Positions 10,228 to 19,132 are shown, counted from the first letter of the stretch. The stretch: DNA of 26,950 nt from Bacteroidales bacterium (GCA_016926235.1 JAFGOZ010000366.1:1-26950), one strand, 5' to 3'. Notes: generated by a model not told the origin, from the letters alone. Made by a program: numbers and translations.

Positions 10228-11745
10228 CTATATTTTCTTCCCGTATATACCTGTACCATCCTTCTTAATACCTGAAAATACTATTGTTGCGTGGCCTTTC
10301 TCCCAATCCCATTCTCTTCCTACTATCAATTCAACGGCATCTTCACCCTTTTCAAGCCAGATCCTATCATCTTTATATTTCCATGTATAATCCTTATACC
10401 CAATTACTGATCCATTTTTATTCAATTCAATCATTTTGAAATTGTTAAAAAGAGTAGTATCATATTTCCAACCTCCGGGCGGTATCTGCCCCTGCCATAA
10501 AATAACCGAATCCGCAATTTCATTCAGCTCAATTATTTCCCACTTTCCGATTATCTCCTTTTTAGAAATAATGTCCTGTGGAAGATCTGCAAATCTTTCG
10601 GGAGAAACTACCGGCCAGCCATCTGTTGTCCAGAACATTTTTCTTACATGAAGCACCATCATAACATTATCAGGAGCCAGCCTCCCCTGGTGCAACATAA
10701 AGTAGTAATCACTGTCATTCAAGACGGCACAATGCCCAACACCTGCCCAGCCAGGATGGCCACTAAAACGATACGCATAGGTAAGAACAGGATAATTATT
10801 TGCAGTATCTGCCAGGTTTTTTCCAAAATAATCCGTAAAAGGACCTTCAGGCCTATCACTTCTACCAACTCTTACATTGTAATGCGTAAAAAGTGCATCA
10901 TAAGATGTAAACAAATAGTATTTGTCCAACTCTTTATTATAAATTATCTCCGGTGCTTCCAGATTTCCTCTTTTGTAATCCGCTCTTCTTGCAATCAAAT
11001 GCCCTTTGTCTCCTTCATTTATTGTAAGGCCCGTATTAGGATCAAGCTCAACGCAATACAGACCACCAAAATAGGATCCATAATGCATCCATTGGTGTCC
11101 ATTTTCATTATCTTTTATTACTGAAGGATCAATAGCGTTCATCAAATCATTTTTATCTGTTTTCACAACGCAACCTGACTGTTTCCATGGCCCTTCCGGT
11201 GAGTCTGATATCGCAAGACCCAGATAAGATGTTTTTGCCCCGAATAGGGATACAGCATAATATAACCGGTATTCCCCATTGTACTCAAATATATATGGAG
11301 CCCAAATATTTCTAGGTTCTCCTCCACCAGATGCTTTCCGAATATGTTCAATAGCTTCAATGGGTATTGAGTCAAAAGCCCATCCCACAAAATCCCAGTG
11401 TATTAAATCTTTTGACTTTCGCACTTGAATATAACCCATCTCTTCGGGAAAATCTTCTCTCCTGGGCCTTTCTTTAAAATATATTGCATCGGTAGAATAT
11501 ATATAGTAGTATTCACCAACTTTAATGCAAGAAGGATCATGTACATTGTAAACACCCCATTTTTTATAGTTTTTCACTTCCCAGATATCACTATAATCGT
11601 CCTTTATACCAGGATCATACTCCTTGTACTTATCTTTAAAATCCGTTTGCTGACAATTACTTAACAAGAATGCTAATGTGCCGGCAACAATACGAAGAGG
11701 TATGTTTAAACCCGTTGTTTGCTTTAATAAAAAATGTGTAAGCAT
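10228..11745 (-). CDS. GH43 arabinanase-like exported glycosidase
   Basis: This 505-residue enzyme has a hydrophobic leader ending LLSNCQQ, so it may be a lipoprotein anchored at C31 (Asn before Cys is atypical). The body is a GH43 five-bladed propeller. The expected catalytic triad is general base D70 (NVHDPSCIK), pKa modulator D206 (NAIDPSVI) and acid E263 (LEAPEII). Other family signs are KSKDLIHWDFVGWAF, RNIWAPYI and LGLAISDSPEGPW. The last 100 residues (about 395-505, from IIGKWEIIELN) form an extra beta-rich domain like the C-terminal module of long Bacteroidota GH43 arabinanases. Endo-arabinanase fits best given the two GH51 arabinofuranosidases nearby, but exo-arabinanase or xylosidase activity cannot be excluded. 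The gene lies 47 bp upstream of the HTCS gene and is probably co-transcribed with it. Confidence 0.88.
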   Translation of the reverse strand: MLTHFLLKQTTGLNIPLRIVAGTLAFLLSNCQQTDFKDKYKEYDPGIKDDYSDIWEVKNYKKWGVYNVHDPSCIKVGEYYYIYSTDAIYFKERPRREDFPEEMGYIQVRKSKDLIHWDFVGWAFDSIPIEAIEHIRKASGGGEPRNIWAPYIFEYNGEYRLYYAVSLFGAKTSYLGLAISDSPEGPWKQSGCVVKTDKNDLMNAIDPSVIKDNENGHQWMHYGSYFGGLYCVELDPNTGLTINEGDKGHLIARRADYKRGNLEAPEIIYNKELDKYYLFTSYDALFTHYNVRVGRSDRPEGPFTDYFGKNLADTANNYPVLTYAYRFSGHPGWAGVGHCAVLNDSDYYFMLHQGRLAPDNVMMVLHVRKMFWTTDGWPVVSPERFADLPQDIISKKEIIGKWEIIELNEIADSVILWQGQIPPGGWKYDTTLFNNFKMIELNKNGSVIGYKDYTWKYKDDRIWLEKGEDAVELIVGREWDWEKGHATIVFSGIKKDGTGIYGKKI

Positions 11746-11773
11746 GATAAGAATGTTAAGATTATATCTCCTT

Positions 11774-11781
11774 CAAATTTA
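11774..11781 (-). promoter_or_regulatory. Possible -7 element of the GH43 gene
   Basis: The minus strand reads TAAATTTG, a match to TAnnTTTG, 28 nt before the GH43 start and implying a leader of about 20 nt. The geometry equals that of the candidate before the HTCS gene. No clear -33 element was seen. The position fits transcription of GH43 and HTCS as one unit. Confidence 0.35.
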
Positions 11782-11871
11782 TACTTTTTTATAAGAATGA
11801 AAAATGTTCTTAAAAAGATAACTGTAAAGTAAAACCTGATATTTTATTTTAAATCTGAGATAATAAAACCA

Positions 11872-14800
11872 CTAAACTGGCAAGGTAAAATAGAAACAGC
11901 TCCCCTTCCCTTTTTCACTTTCAACCCAGATATCCCCACCATGTTTTTCTACAAACTCCTTGCATATTATTAATCCGAGCCCTGTACCCGTTTCCCCGTC
12001 GGTCCCAACCGATGATTTATGCCTGTCTAAAGCAAAAAGGCTATCTAATTTGGCTTTATCCATTCCCACCCCATTATCTTTAACTAATACTCTTATACTA
12101 CCTTCAGCTTCTTCCATCCTAATTTCGATAAGCCCCCCGGATGCAGTAAATTTCAGGGCATTATAAAGTAAATTGCGCAACACTGTTGAGAGCATGTTTC
12201 TATCACCCATTACCTTCAATGAATCATTTGTATAGGTTCTGATTTTCACTTCTTTTTTTTCTGCTTGCTCCTGAATATAACTTATATTTTCCTCAATCAA
12301 TTTACCAATAGATAATTTTACCGGTTCATATCTTATCTGATTTGTTTGTGACCTGGACCAGTTTAAAAGGTTTTCCAATAAGTTAAAGGTATGCACGGAT
12401 GTGTTGTAGATTACTTCAATGTATTTTCTCTTCTTTTCCTCAGAAACATTCTCATATCTGTTTCTTAACAGCTCTGAAAACCCAGTAATAGATTGAAATG
12501 GGTTTTTCAAATCATGTGCTATAATGGAAAAGAATTTATCCTTAGTTATGTTTAATGATTCCAATTCCTTATTAACCATCTCCAATTGTTCCTTTTGCTG
12601 CATCAATTCCTCAGATTGTTCCTGTATATGCATTTGTCTTTCCTCAAGCAATGCATTGGTGTCACTTAGTTTTTCAGCTTGGTGTTCAAGCATTACATTC
12701 TTTTCCCCAATTTCTCTTGTTCTTTGATTTACCAATTTCTGCAATTTTATTTTCTGTAAACGAATTTGTTGCAACCTTATAAAATAAAATGCTGTAAATA
12801 ATAGTACAATAATCAGGGCAAGGATTGCCTTAAACCAGTTTGTTGTCCAAAAAGGAGGTATAATCTTGATATGTAATTGCACTTCATTCTTACCCCACTT
12901 CCCATCGTTATTTGATGCATTAAGCCGAAAAGTATAATCCCCTCCGGGCAGATTTGAGTAACTTATATACCTGTGTTTACTGTCAACTTCATTCCATCCA
13001 TGTTCTTCAGAATCATATCCATCAAGTCTGTACCTGTACTTGTTTTTAATCGGCTGGTTATAGTGTAATGCAGAAAATTCTATAGTAAACTCTTTCATTT
13101 TATATGAAAGAGTTATTTCCCTGGTCACTGATATAGCCTGATTTAAAACAACTCGTCCATAGTATTCATTCCCCACTACCACTGGTTCATTAAAAATTTT
13201 AAAACCGGTTATGATTGGCCTGGGAAGGATTTCATTGTCTCTAACACTTCCAGGATAAAACATATTCAGCCCATTCATACCGCCAAAATACATTTTACCC
13301 TCTTTATTTTTGTAGCTTGCAGACCAATAATATTGGTTATTCAATAATCCGTCTGATTTATAATACGTTCTTACACTCTCATTATCAGGATTGAATTTAA
13401 TTAATCCATTATCTGTACTCATCCACAAATATCCCTGATTGTCTTCCTGAATGCCATAGATTGTATTATTGGTTAAACCATTAGACTCATTGTATGTTTT
13501 AAAAGCAGGATTTTCATTTTCATCAAATCCAACTAATTTATTTAGTCCATTCCCAAATGTTCCAAACCATAAATTATTATTTCTATCGCGAAGTATTGAG
13601 ATAACAAAATTATCACTTAAACTTTGTAGATTTTGCGGATCATTATGAAAATATTTAAAAATTGGATTATCAATATTAATAATTCCATTATCTTCTGCTT
13701 CTAACCTGTATAATCCATGAACTGTACCAATCCAAAGGTTCCCATATTTATCAAAGGTTAAACAGCCCACATCACTAACAGGAGGTATTATGCCGCTGTT
13801 ATTAATTTGATTGATTTCTCTGGTTTGTGGTTCAAATACGTCTATTCCGCCTACTGAACCAATCCACAACCTTCCCAAAGTATCTAATGCGAATGAAGAA
13901 ATAAAAACATTAGTTAATTCAGAAGGTCTGTCATAATAAATTATAAATTCCCCATTTCCATTTCGAACTTTTTCAAGTATATGTAATCCTCCACCCCAGG
14001 TACCAACTATAAGATTTCCTCTTTTATCTTGTGTTAATGCAGAAATAAAATCATTAGTAAGAGATTTTGAATTATGTGGATCATGCGTGATAAAAATAAA
14101 TTCCCCTGTCTTTTTATCATACCTGTTTAGCCCTCCTCCGGCAGTCCCTATCCATATGTATTTATTGTCTTCGTATAATGAATTAATCGTATTATTATTT
14201 AAGCTATTAGCATTACCCGGTTCATACATCATTGATTCAAACTTCTTTTGGAAAACATTATATTTGTTAACCCCACCTCTTTCTGTCCCAATCCATACAT
14301 CACCATCCATGTCTGCATATACACAATTAACAAAATTATTATTAAGGCAAAATAATTTATTCAATTGTTTTGTATAATTGGTAAAATTATCCTCATTCCT
14401 ATTATATACACTTAAACCGCCTAAGGTACCAACTATTATATTCCCATTCACATCCATACTTATTGATCTTACTGAACTGTGTATGAGAGACTTTGGATTA
14501 TCAGGATCATTATTATAAAAACTGAGTTGAGTATCAGGATTGTTTAACCGTATCCTTACAAGACCTATATTTTCCAAGCCAACCCACAACATGCCCTTAT
14601 CATCTGCTTGTATGGCTGATATCCCGTTTTGAAAAAGATCATTTGGAGATCCTGCTCCTGAGATAACAGAATTTATAGTATTCTCTGTTATACTATATTT
14701 AAATAGCCCTACATCTGTTCCAATCCAAATATTTCCATCACTGTCCTCATGTAATGCGATAATATTCTTCCAGTCATTTTTCGACAGACCATTAATATTA

Positions 14801-15318
14801 TCTGCCTTTCTGCATTCAGAAAGGGTTTTTTGAGGTATTATTATTTCCAGTCCTCCAACAGTACCTACCCAAATATTTCCATTTCTATCAGATAAAACAA
14901 CATTGATAATAGTATCAAGTAATGGTGCTTTATCCATTTCAATCTTACTAAATCTGTCGTTTTCAAAATGATACACACCCAGGCCTTTCCTCCCTCCAAT
15001 CCAAATATTTCCATACCTGTCTTCACAAAGCGTATGAATTTCATTATCATGGATACTTATACTATCATTGGGGTTCTCTTTATATATTACAAAATCGTAT
15101 CCATCAAACCGGTTTAAGCCATTCCATGTACCTATCCATATAAATCCCCTGCTATCTTTCATGATACAATCCACCATATTTTGAGAAAGCCCCTGATCAA
15201 TTGTATAGTATGAAAAGGATATTGGTTGTGAATAAATATATATTGAAAGGTTAAGGCATACAATAAAATACAAAGATCTAGTATAAAACCTCAACGTACA
15301 CATATCTCCTTTAATCAT
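11872..15318 (-). CDS. Reg_prop sensor histidine kinase, HTCS paralogue without receiver and AraC domains
   Basis: This 1148-residue membrane kinase closely matches the neighbouring HTCS sensor: both contain YYTIDQGLSQNMVDCI, then RGF and GTWNGLNRFDGYDF. Order: signal peptide; Reg_prop propellers (about 35-700); Y_Y_Y (about 743-810); membrane helix (about 826-846); long coiled coil (about 850-925); HisKA with phospho-acceptor H935 in IIAHDLKNPFQS; HATPase with N-box (about 1043), DNGVGMD (about 1083) and GTGLGLIICKEF (about 1116). It ends normally after the ATPase domain (CFYFTLPV). The kinase motif (HDLKNP) differs from the HTCS (HEFRTP), so this is not simply a shortened HTCS. No partner response regulator is in the window. 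A second in-frame Met five codons downstream (MCTLRFYT) would give a shorter signal peptide and may be the true start. It probably senses a related glycan. Confidence 0.93.
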   Translation of the reverse strand: MIKGDMCTLRFYTRSLYFIVCLNLSIYIYSQPISFSYYTIDQGLSQNMVDCIMKDSRGFIWIGTWNGLNRFDGYDFVIYKENPNDSISIHDNEIHTLCEDRYGNIWIGGRKGLGVYHFENDRFSKIEMDKAPLLDTIINVVLSDRNGNIWVGTVGGLEIIIPQKTLSECRKADNINGLSKNDWKNIIALHEDSDGNIWIGTDVGLFKYSITENTINSVISGAGSPNDLFQNGISAIQADDKGMLWVGLENIGLVRIRLNNPDTQLSFYNNDPDNPKSLIHSSVRSISMDVNGNIIVGTLGGLSVYNRNEDNFTNYTKQLNKLFCLNNNFVNCVYADMDGDVWIGTERGGVNKYNVFQKKFESMMYEPGNANSLNNNTINSLYEDNKYIWIGTAGGGLNRYDKKTGEFIFITHDPHNSKSLTNDFISALTQDKRGNLIVGTWGGGLHILEKVRNGNGEFIIYYDRPSELTNVFISSFALDTLGRLWIGSVGGIDVFEPQTREINQINNSGIIPPVSDVGCLTFDKYGNLWIGTVHGLYRLEAEDNGIINIDNPIFKYFHNDPQNLQSLSDNFVISILRDRNNNLWFGTFGNGLNKLVGFDENENPAFKTYNESNGLTNNTIYGIQEDNQGYLWMSTDNGLIKFNPDNESVRTYYKSDGLLNNQYYWSASYKNKEGKMYFGGMNGLNMFYPGSVRDNEILPRPIITGFKIFNEPVVVGNEYYGRVVLNQAISVTREITLSYKMKEFTIEFSALHYNQPIKNKYRYRLDGYDSEEHGWNEVDSKHRYISYSNLPGGDYTFRLNASNNDGKWGKNEVQLHIKIIPPFWTTNWFKAILALIIVLLFTAFYFIRLQQIRLQKIKLQKLVNQRTREIGEKNVMLEHQAEKLSDTNALLEERQMHIQEQSEELMQQKEQLEMVNKELESLNITKDKFFSIIAHDLKNPFQSITGFSELLRNRYENVSEEKKRKYIEVIYNTSVHTFNLLENLLNWSRSQTNQIRYEPVKLSIGKLIEENISYIQEQAEKKEVKIRTYTNDSLKVMGDRNMLSTVLRNLLYNALKFTASGGLIEIRMEEAEGSIRVLVKDNGVGMDKAKLDSLFALDRHKSSVGTDGETGTGLGLIICKEFVEKHGGDIWVESEKGKGSCFYFTLPV

Positions 15319-15679
15319 TATATGGATCTTTGTTTAATACTTCTTACTATAAATTTAACGCTACATTCAGACTTTTCCAAATAGGAACAAGTAAAATTGA
15401 ATTCTCAAAAATTAATGATCTCACTTTGTATTTTTTTTTTATCATATAATGGTGAGTACAAAGGTAACTACCTGGTAGTACCCAAATAAAATCTTTTCGA
15501 ACACAATATTATTAAAATGATAATGTTATATATTAATGTGGTGAAAAAATGTTGGGTAAGTTGAACTGGATTATCACCAAAATATATACAAAAAAGCACA
15601 AACACAAATAACGAATATTTTAATCTAAAAAAGGTACTAACCATCCATTCCTTGAGAACTTAACCTTAATGCCCCATAT
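15319..15679. promoter_or_regulatory. Divergent intergenic region with palindromic site
   Basis: This 361-bp gap separates the sensor kinase (minus) from the membrane/vWA pair (plus) and should hold promoters for both. On the minus strand TACCTTTG (15459-15466) matches TAnnTTTG, with a possible -33 TTG (15483-15485) at a short 16-nt spacing. An imperfect palindrome (ggtaactacc / ggtagtacc, 15463-15482) overlaps it and could be an operator. A T10 run (15431-15440) lies downstream in the kinase leader. No promoter match was found for the plus-strand genes. I saw no gene here. Confidence 0.35.
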
Positions 15680-16870
15680 ATGAACACAGAATCTAAACCT
15701 ATGAAAAAAACAGAAGATGTAAAAGTTATCCACCAGGTGGATAGGGTAAACCTTTACGATTTTGGATATGAAAAATCAGGAAGCGTAAAAGGTGACCCGC
15801 AGGTATTTCAAACCTACTTAAACCGGATTGGTAATGGTGATCTGGTTGAAGAAGGCTACAAAGGCCTATCGGATGAAGAAAAAAACCAGCGCCGCGAACA
15901 AATTAAAACTCTGGAACAGGAGCTTGCCAATGTTCAAAAAGCAAATGAAAAATTTGAAAAAGACATTGACGATAAAGAAAAGAAGATAGACACACACCGG
16001 CAGGAACTTCTGAATATCAGCGAAAAGCACAAAGAAGATCCCTCCAAGTTAAAAAGAGAAAAATTCAGCCCAATGAAGTTTTCAGTAAACCTTTTTATAC
16101 TGGTCTGTTTATCTCTTTACCTGTTCTTTTTCTATGTATCTACTGCATATAAAGCACTATATACAGACCTTGAAGCTATAGCAGAGCGAATAGCACAGGG
16201 ATTGAGCACAGGCAGTCTTATGCCTCAGCCATCAGAGCTTGCTGATGCCCTGAGATACAACTATCTCTTATTTCTTGTACCCTTTGTTTTTTATGCATTT
16301 GGATGGGCATTCCATATTATGCTCGAAATGGAGAAGAAGATTAAGTTTGTTTTACTTGGATTACTTATCGCTGTAACTTTCACTGTTGACTTCTTACTGG
16401 CACTCCTGATACACAACAATACAGAGATGGCAAAAGAACTTATGGGATTAGAAACACAAATATGGAGCGGAAGTCCTACCTTTTGGGTAATACTTTGCAT
16501 GGGATTTTTAGTATATATTATCTGGAGTATCCTTCTCGATTCACTCCTTAGAGAATGGGATAAACGCAGCATTACCAAAAACATTAAAAAGATTATTCAA
16601 CATATGCGTAAGGATATAAAAATCCTGCATTCAAAAATCAAGGATGTTGCTCCAATTGAAAATAAAATTGCTGATTATCGTGAGGACATAAATACAGTAA
16701 TGACCGGTAACCTTAAAAAATATATTGATCAGTTTACTAATGGGTGGGTTGCCTATCTGGCCCCGGAAAACATGAAACCTATCAAAATAAACTGCTTGCA
16801 AATAAAGACCGAATTTGAAGAAAAGAATAAGATCCGCCCGGGCATTGTAAAGGTAATTAGCAAACGATAA
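15680..16870 (+). CDS. Unknown four-helix membrane protein with coiled-coil arms
   Basis: I do not recognise a family for this 396-residue protein. Residues 1-60 are a soluble N-terminus with no signal peptide. Residues about 62-128 are highly charged and heptad-like (SDEEKNQRREQIKTLEQELA onward), a probable coiled coil. Four hydrophobic helices follow at about 134-157, 194-216, 221-245 and 266-288, then a basic second helical arm (about 290-345) and a short C-terminal domain. An even number of helices puts both arms on the same side, probably the cytoplasm. Only 17 bp separate it from the vWA-like lipoprotein gene, so the two are probably one operon and may work across the envelope. A second Met at residue 8 (MKKTEDVK) is an alternative start. 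A scaffold, channel or sensor role is possible but not shown. Confidence 0.75.
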   Translation: MNTESKPMKKTEDVKVIHQVDRVNLYDFGYEKSGSVKGDPQVFQTYLNRIGNGDLVEEGYKGLSDEEKNQRREQIKTLEQELANVQKANEKFEKDIDDKEKKIDTHRQELLNISEKHKEDPSKLKREKFSPMKFSVNLFILVCLSLYLFFFYVSTAYKALYTDLEAIAERIAQGLSTGSLMPQPSELADALRYNYLLFLVPFVFYAFGWAFHIMLEMEKKIKFVLLGLLIAVTFTVDFLLALLIHNNTEMAKELMGLETQIWSGSPTFWVILCMGFLVYIIWSILLDSLLREWDKRSITKNIKKIIQHMRKDIKILHSKIKDVAPIENKIADYREDINTVMTGNLKKYIDQFTNGWVAYLAPENMKPIKINCLQIKTEFEEKNKIRPGIVKVISKR

Positions 16871-16887
16871 CCACAAAACCCAAGACT

Positions 16888-17670
16888 ATGAACAAAAATA
16901 AAAAGACTATTCTATTAATACTGGCGACTATTCTTATAATATCATGCCAGCCTCCACAACCCGTTAAAAAGGTTGAACCTACAGTAAAAAACAATTATAT
17001 AATCTTGCTTGACCTCTCTGACAGGTTAATTGTACAGGAAAATCAGCCTGAGAGAGATAAAGAGATAATCATGAGTATTTACAACATCTTTAAGGAAAAA
17101 GTAAAAAAGGAATTATACATCAGGTCACGTGATGAAATTAAGGTAGTAATTGCTCCTCAAAAAGGAGATAAAATTAAAAAAGAGATCTTTGAAGACCGCT
17201 TGTATATTAACATGGAAAGTATTCCAAATGTATTGAAGAGCAAAAAAGAAGCAGAACGTACATCTCATTTCAAAGCCAACCTGGACACTTTGTATCAAAA
17301 AGCTGTATTTAGTAAAATACCAACAGATTACTATGGTGCAGACATCTGGCAATATTTTTATGAAGATTTACAAACCGATTATGTTAAAGACGATCTAACT
17401 AATAATTTCCTTTTCATCCTGACCGATGGGTATCCTATTGTTGGAAAGAACCAGGAGAAACTGCAGCCGGTAAAGAACACATTTCCCGATCTACATGTTA
17501 TTCTTGTAGAAGCAGCTCCAAGAGAAAAAGACCTGGAGTGGGACAAAGTAATGAATATGTGGACCGATTGGTTTAATGAGATTAATATTGAAAAATACAC
17601 TCTCATCAAGCGAAAAGCTATTTCTAAAGAAATTGAAGAAATGAGAGATATTGTATTTTCTGAAGAATAA
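16888..17670 (+). CDS. vWA-like lipoprotein, partner of the membrane protein
   Basis: The 260-residue product has a lipoprotein signal (1-19) with lipobox IISC and C20 as the lipidated residue, followed by a Pro-rich linker. The mature part looks like a von Willebrand A fold: a hydrophobic first strand NNYIILLDLSDRL with a MIDAS-like DxSxR at D42/S44, and a later strand FLFILTDGYPI with D180, the usual position of the third metal-binding loop. A further core strand is HVILVEAAP (203-211). The canonical DxSxS is altered to DLSDR, so metal binding is uncertain. It is translationally close (17 bp) to the upstream four-helix protein. The lipid anchor puts it in the periplasm or at the outer membrane. 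I cannot assign the pair to a known pathway. Confidence 0.72.
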   Translation: MNKNKKTILLILATILIISCQPPQPVKKVEPTVKNNYIILLDLSDRLIVQENQPERDKEIIMSIYNIFKEKVKKELYIRSRDEIKVVIAPQKGDKIKKEIFEDRLYINMESIPNVLKSKKEAERTSHFKANLDTLYQKAVFSKIPTDYYGADIWQYFYEDLQTDYVKDDLTNNFLFILTDGYPIVGKNQEKLQPVKNTFPDLHVILVEAAPREKDLEWDKVMNMWTDWFNEINIEKYTLIKRKAISKEIEEMRDIVFSEE

Positions 17671-17681
17671 AAAAGAATACA

Positions 17682-17753
17682 AACCGCAAAGACACAAAGG
17701 CGCAGAGATTTTAAAGAAAACTCAAATTTTATAGTCTTTGTGCCTCTGCGGTT
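17682..17753. repeat. Imperfect inverted repeat between convergent genes
   Basis: Two 20-nt arms (17682-17701 and 17734-17753) are inverted copies matching at 17 of 20 positions; each outer end reads aaccgca. A 32-nt AT-rich spacer separates them. The arms are rich in short cgcaaag/cacaaag-like units. It fills most of the gap between the stop codons of the vWA-like gene (17670) and the convergent deacetylase gene (17788), so it could act as a bidirectional terminator or be a small dispersed palindromic element. Confidence 0.7.
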
Positions 17754-17787
17754 AATTTAGTCCATGAACATAATTTAAAAAACTCTG

Positions 17788-19080
17788 CTATTGTAACATC
17801 TCAGAAACCTTTACAAACTTGTATCCCCTCTTTTGAAATTCCTGAATAATATAAGGTAATTTCGAATGAGGATAATCCTTTGTTCTTAACGATCCCAGGT
17901 GCATAAGTATAACTGTTCCATTTGCTCCATACTCTGAGTTTTTCCCATAAGATAGTAACCTTCCGGCAATCTCATCTGCTGTGTAATAAGCATCAGAAGT
18001 TGTGTCAGCAACCCAGTCCATCGTGTCCATACCATCTTCACGAGAACTACCCACAGTCCATCCAATATGCCGGTAGCCTTCTTCTGCAGCCCATCTGCGA
18101 ATCTCTTCATTTTGTTCACCATAGGGTGAACGCCATAGTTTTGTCATTTCAGTTCCTGTTAACTTTTCAAAATACTTCTCAGCTTTTTCCAGTTCCCTTC
18201 GCAATTTACGACCATTCATTCCTTTTACCGTCTCATGCCTGCCATTTTCTTCATATGTGGTTAAATGAGGGTGACTCCACGAATGGTTACACACCTCATG
18301 ACCTTCAGCCACCATTCTTTTTACAGTTTCAGGATGCAGTTTCATAAAATTTCCCGTAACAAACATGGTACATTTAATATTATATTCTTTCAGAATATCA
18401 AGAATCTCTCCGGCAACATTATCAAACCAACCTCCGTCAAAAGTCAGGGCAATTTGTTTTCTGGCAATGTCTCCCCGTGTAAAATCATGCACCAGATATT
18501 GCACAGGAGGCTTGCCGTACATGAAGTTAATCTCTTCCAGGATAATACTTCTTCCCTCGTCATCTAAAGATTTGACCACAAAATGGTTTAACCCGGGTTT
18601 TGCCAGCACATCATTAAACGCGAATCTTGTACCCTGAGTAACAACTGCAGCTACAACGGATCCATTTACAGTTAAACTTATTATTCTGTTGGGTTCAGCC
18701 AATCCGGATATAGTAAACCTGTTTTCAACAACAACCCCGTGTTGATAGCTGGTATCTATCTTTATTGAGTCGTGTTTGGCCAATTGCTCATGCACACAAA
18801 CCCTTTCAATAATTATTGTATCTGTTGTTTTTAAATCATTGATCGTACAGTTTATAACATGTTGCAAATGTAAAATGTAATAAACACATAAACCTATTGC
18901 AGCAAGAATAATAATATCAAGGATGTTACGATATGATAGTAAAGGTTTAAGGAATTTTAAAGATATCTTTAACTTGGTAATTTTTGATATACTATTCTTG
19001 AAAATGGAAATAGTCCTCTCTCCTAATCTTTTAGTCAGAGCCTTGATCTTGACCATGATATTCTCAACATTCATTTTCAT
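17788..19080 (-). CDS. Membrane-anchored NodB-type polysaccharide deacetylase
   Basis: This 430-residue protein has a basic cytoplasmic tail (1-50), one membrane helix (about 52-72), a short linker, an Ig-like/glucodextranase-type beta domain (about 118-188) and a carbohydrate esterase 4 (NodB) domain (about 205-430). NodB motifs: TFDGG (213-217) with catalytic D215; NHSWSH with metal-ligand H266 and H270; WRSPYG with R317; and ILMHLG with H394. In motif 1 the usual second Asp, a metal ligand, is Gly, which also happens in some CE4 subgroups but may alter metal binding. The likely role is removal of acetyl (or related N-linked) groups from a cell-wall or surface glycan in the periplasm; the substrate is unknown. 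It lies 105 bp downstream of pgl with its own candidate promoter, so it is probably a separate unit. Confidence 0.87.
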   Translation of the reverse strand: MKMNVENIMVKIKALTKRLGERTISIFKNSISKITKLKISLKFLKPLLSYRNILDIIILAAIGLCVYYILHLQHVINCTINDLKTTDTIIIERVCVHEQLAKHDSIKIDTSYQHGVVVENRFTISGLAEPNRIISLTVNGSVVAAVVTQGTRFAFNDVLAKPGLNHFVVKSLDDEGRSIILEEINFMYGKPPVQYLVHDFTRGDIARKQIALTFDGGWFDNVAGEILDILKEYNIKCTMFVTGNFMKLHPETVKRMVAEGHEVCNHSWSHPHLTTYEENGRHETVKGMNGRKLRRELEKAEKYFEKLTGTEMTKLWRSPYGEQNEEIRRWAAEEGYRHIGWTVGSSREDGMDTMDWVADTTSDAYYTADEIAGRLLSYGKNSEYGANGTVILMHLGSLRTKDYPHSKLPYIIQEFQKRGYKFVKVSEMLQ

Positions 19081-19124
19081 CCGGAAAACCGAGCATTAAT
19101 CTTTTATTTAAAGGATATCCAACT

Positions 19125-19132
19125 CAAATATA
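19125..19132 (-). promoter_or_regulatory. Possible -7 element of the deacetylase gene
   Basis: The minus strand reads TATATTTG (TAnnTTTG consensus) 44 nt before the deacetylase start. No TTG was found at the expected -33 distance, so the call rests on one 8-mer in a suitable intergenic place. Confidence 0.3.

Noticed and set aside
11784..11817. Hairpin as terminator of the sensor kinase gene
   Set aside because: The stem (taagaa/ttctta) is weak and AT-only in its core, and the minus-strand sequence after it is an A-run, not a U-run.
11872..15318. The kinase as a frameshift-truncated HTCS
   Set aside because: Its kinase motifs differ from the HTCS and it ends normally after a full ATPase domain. 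The downstream 126 bp hold no receiver or AraC remnant.
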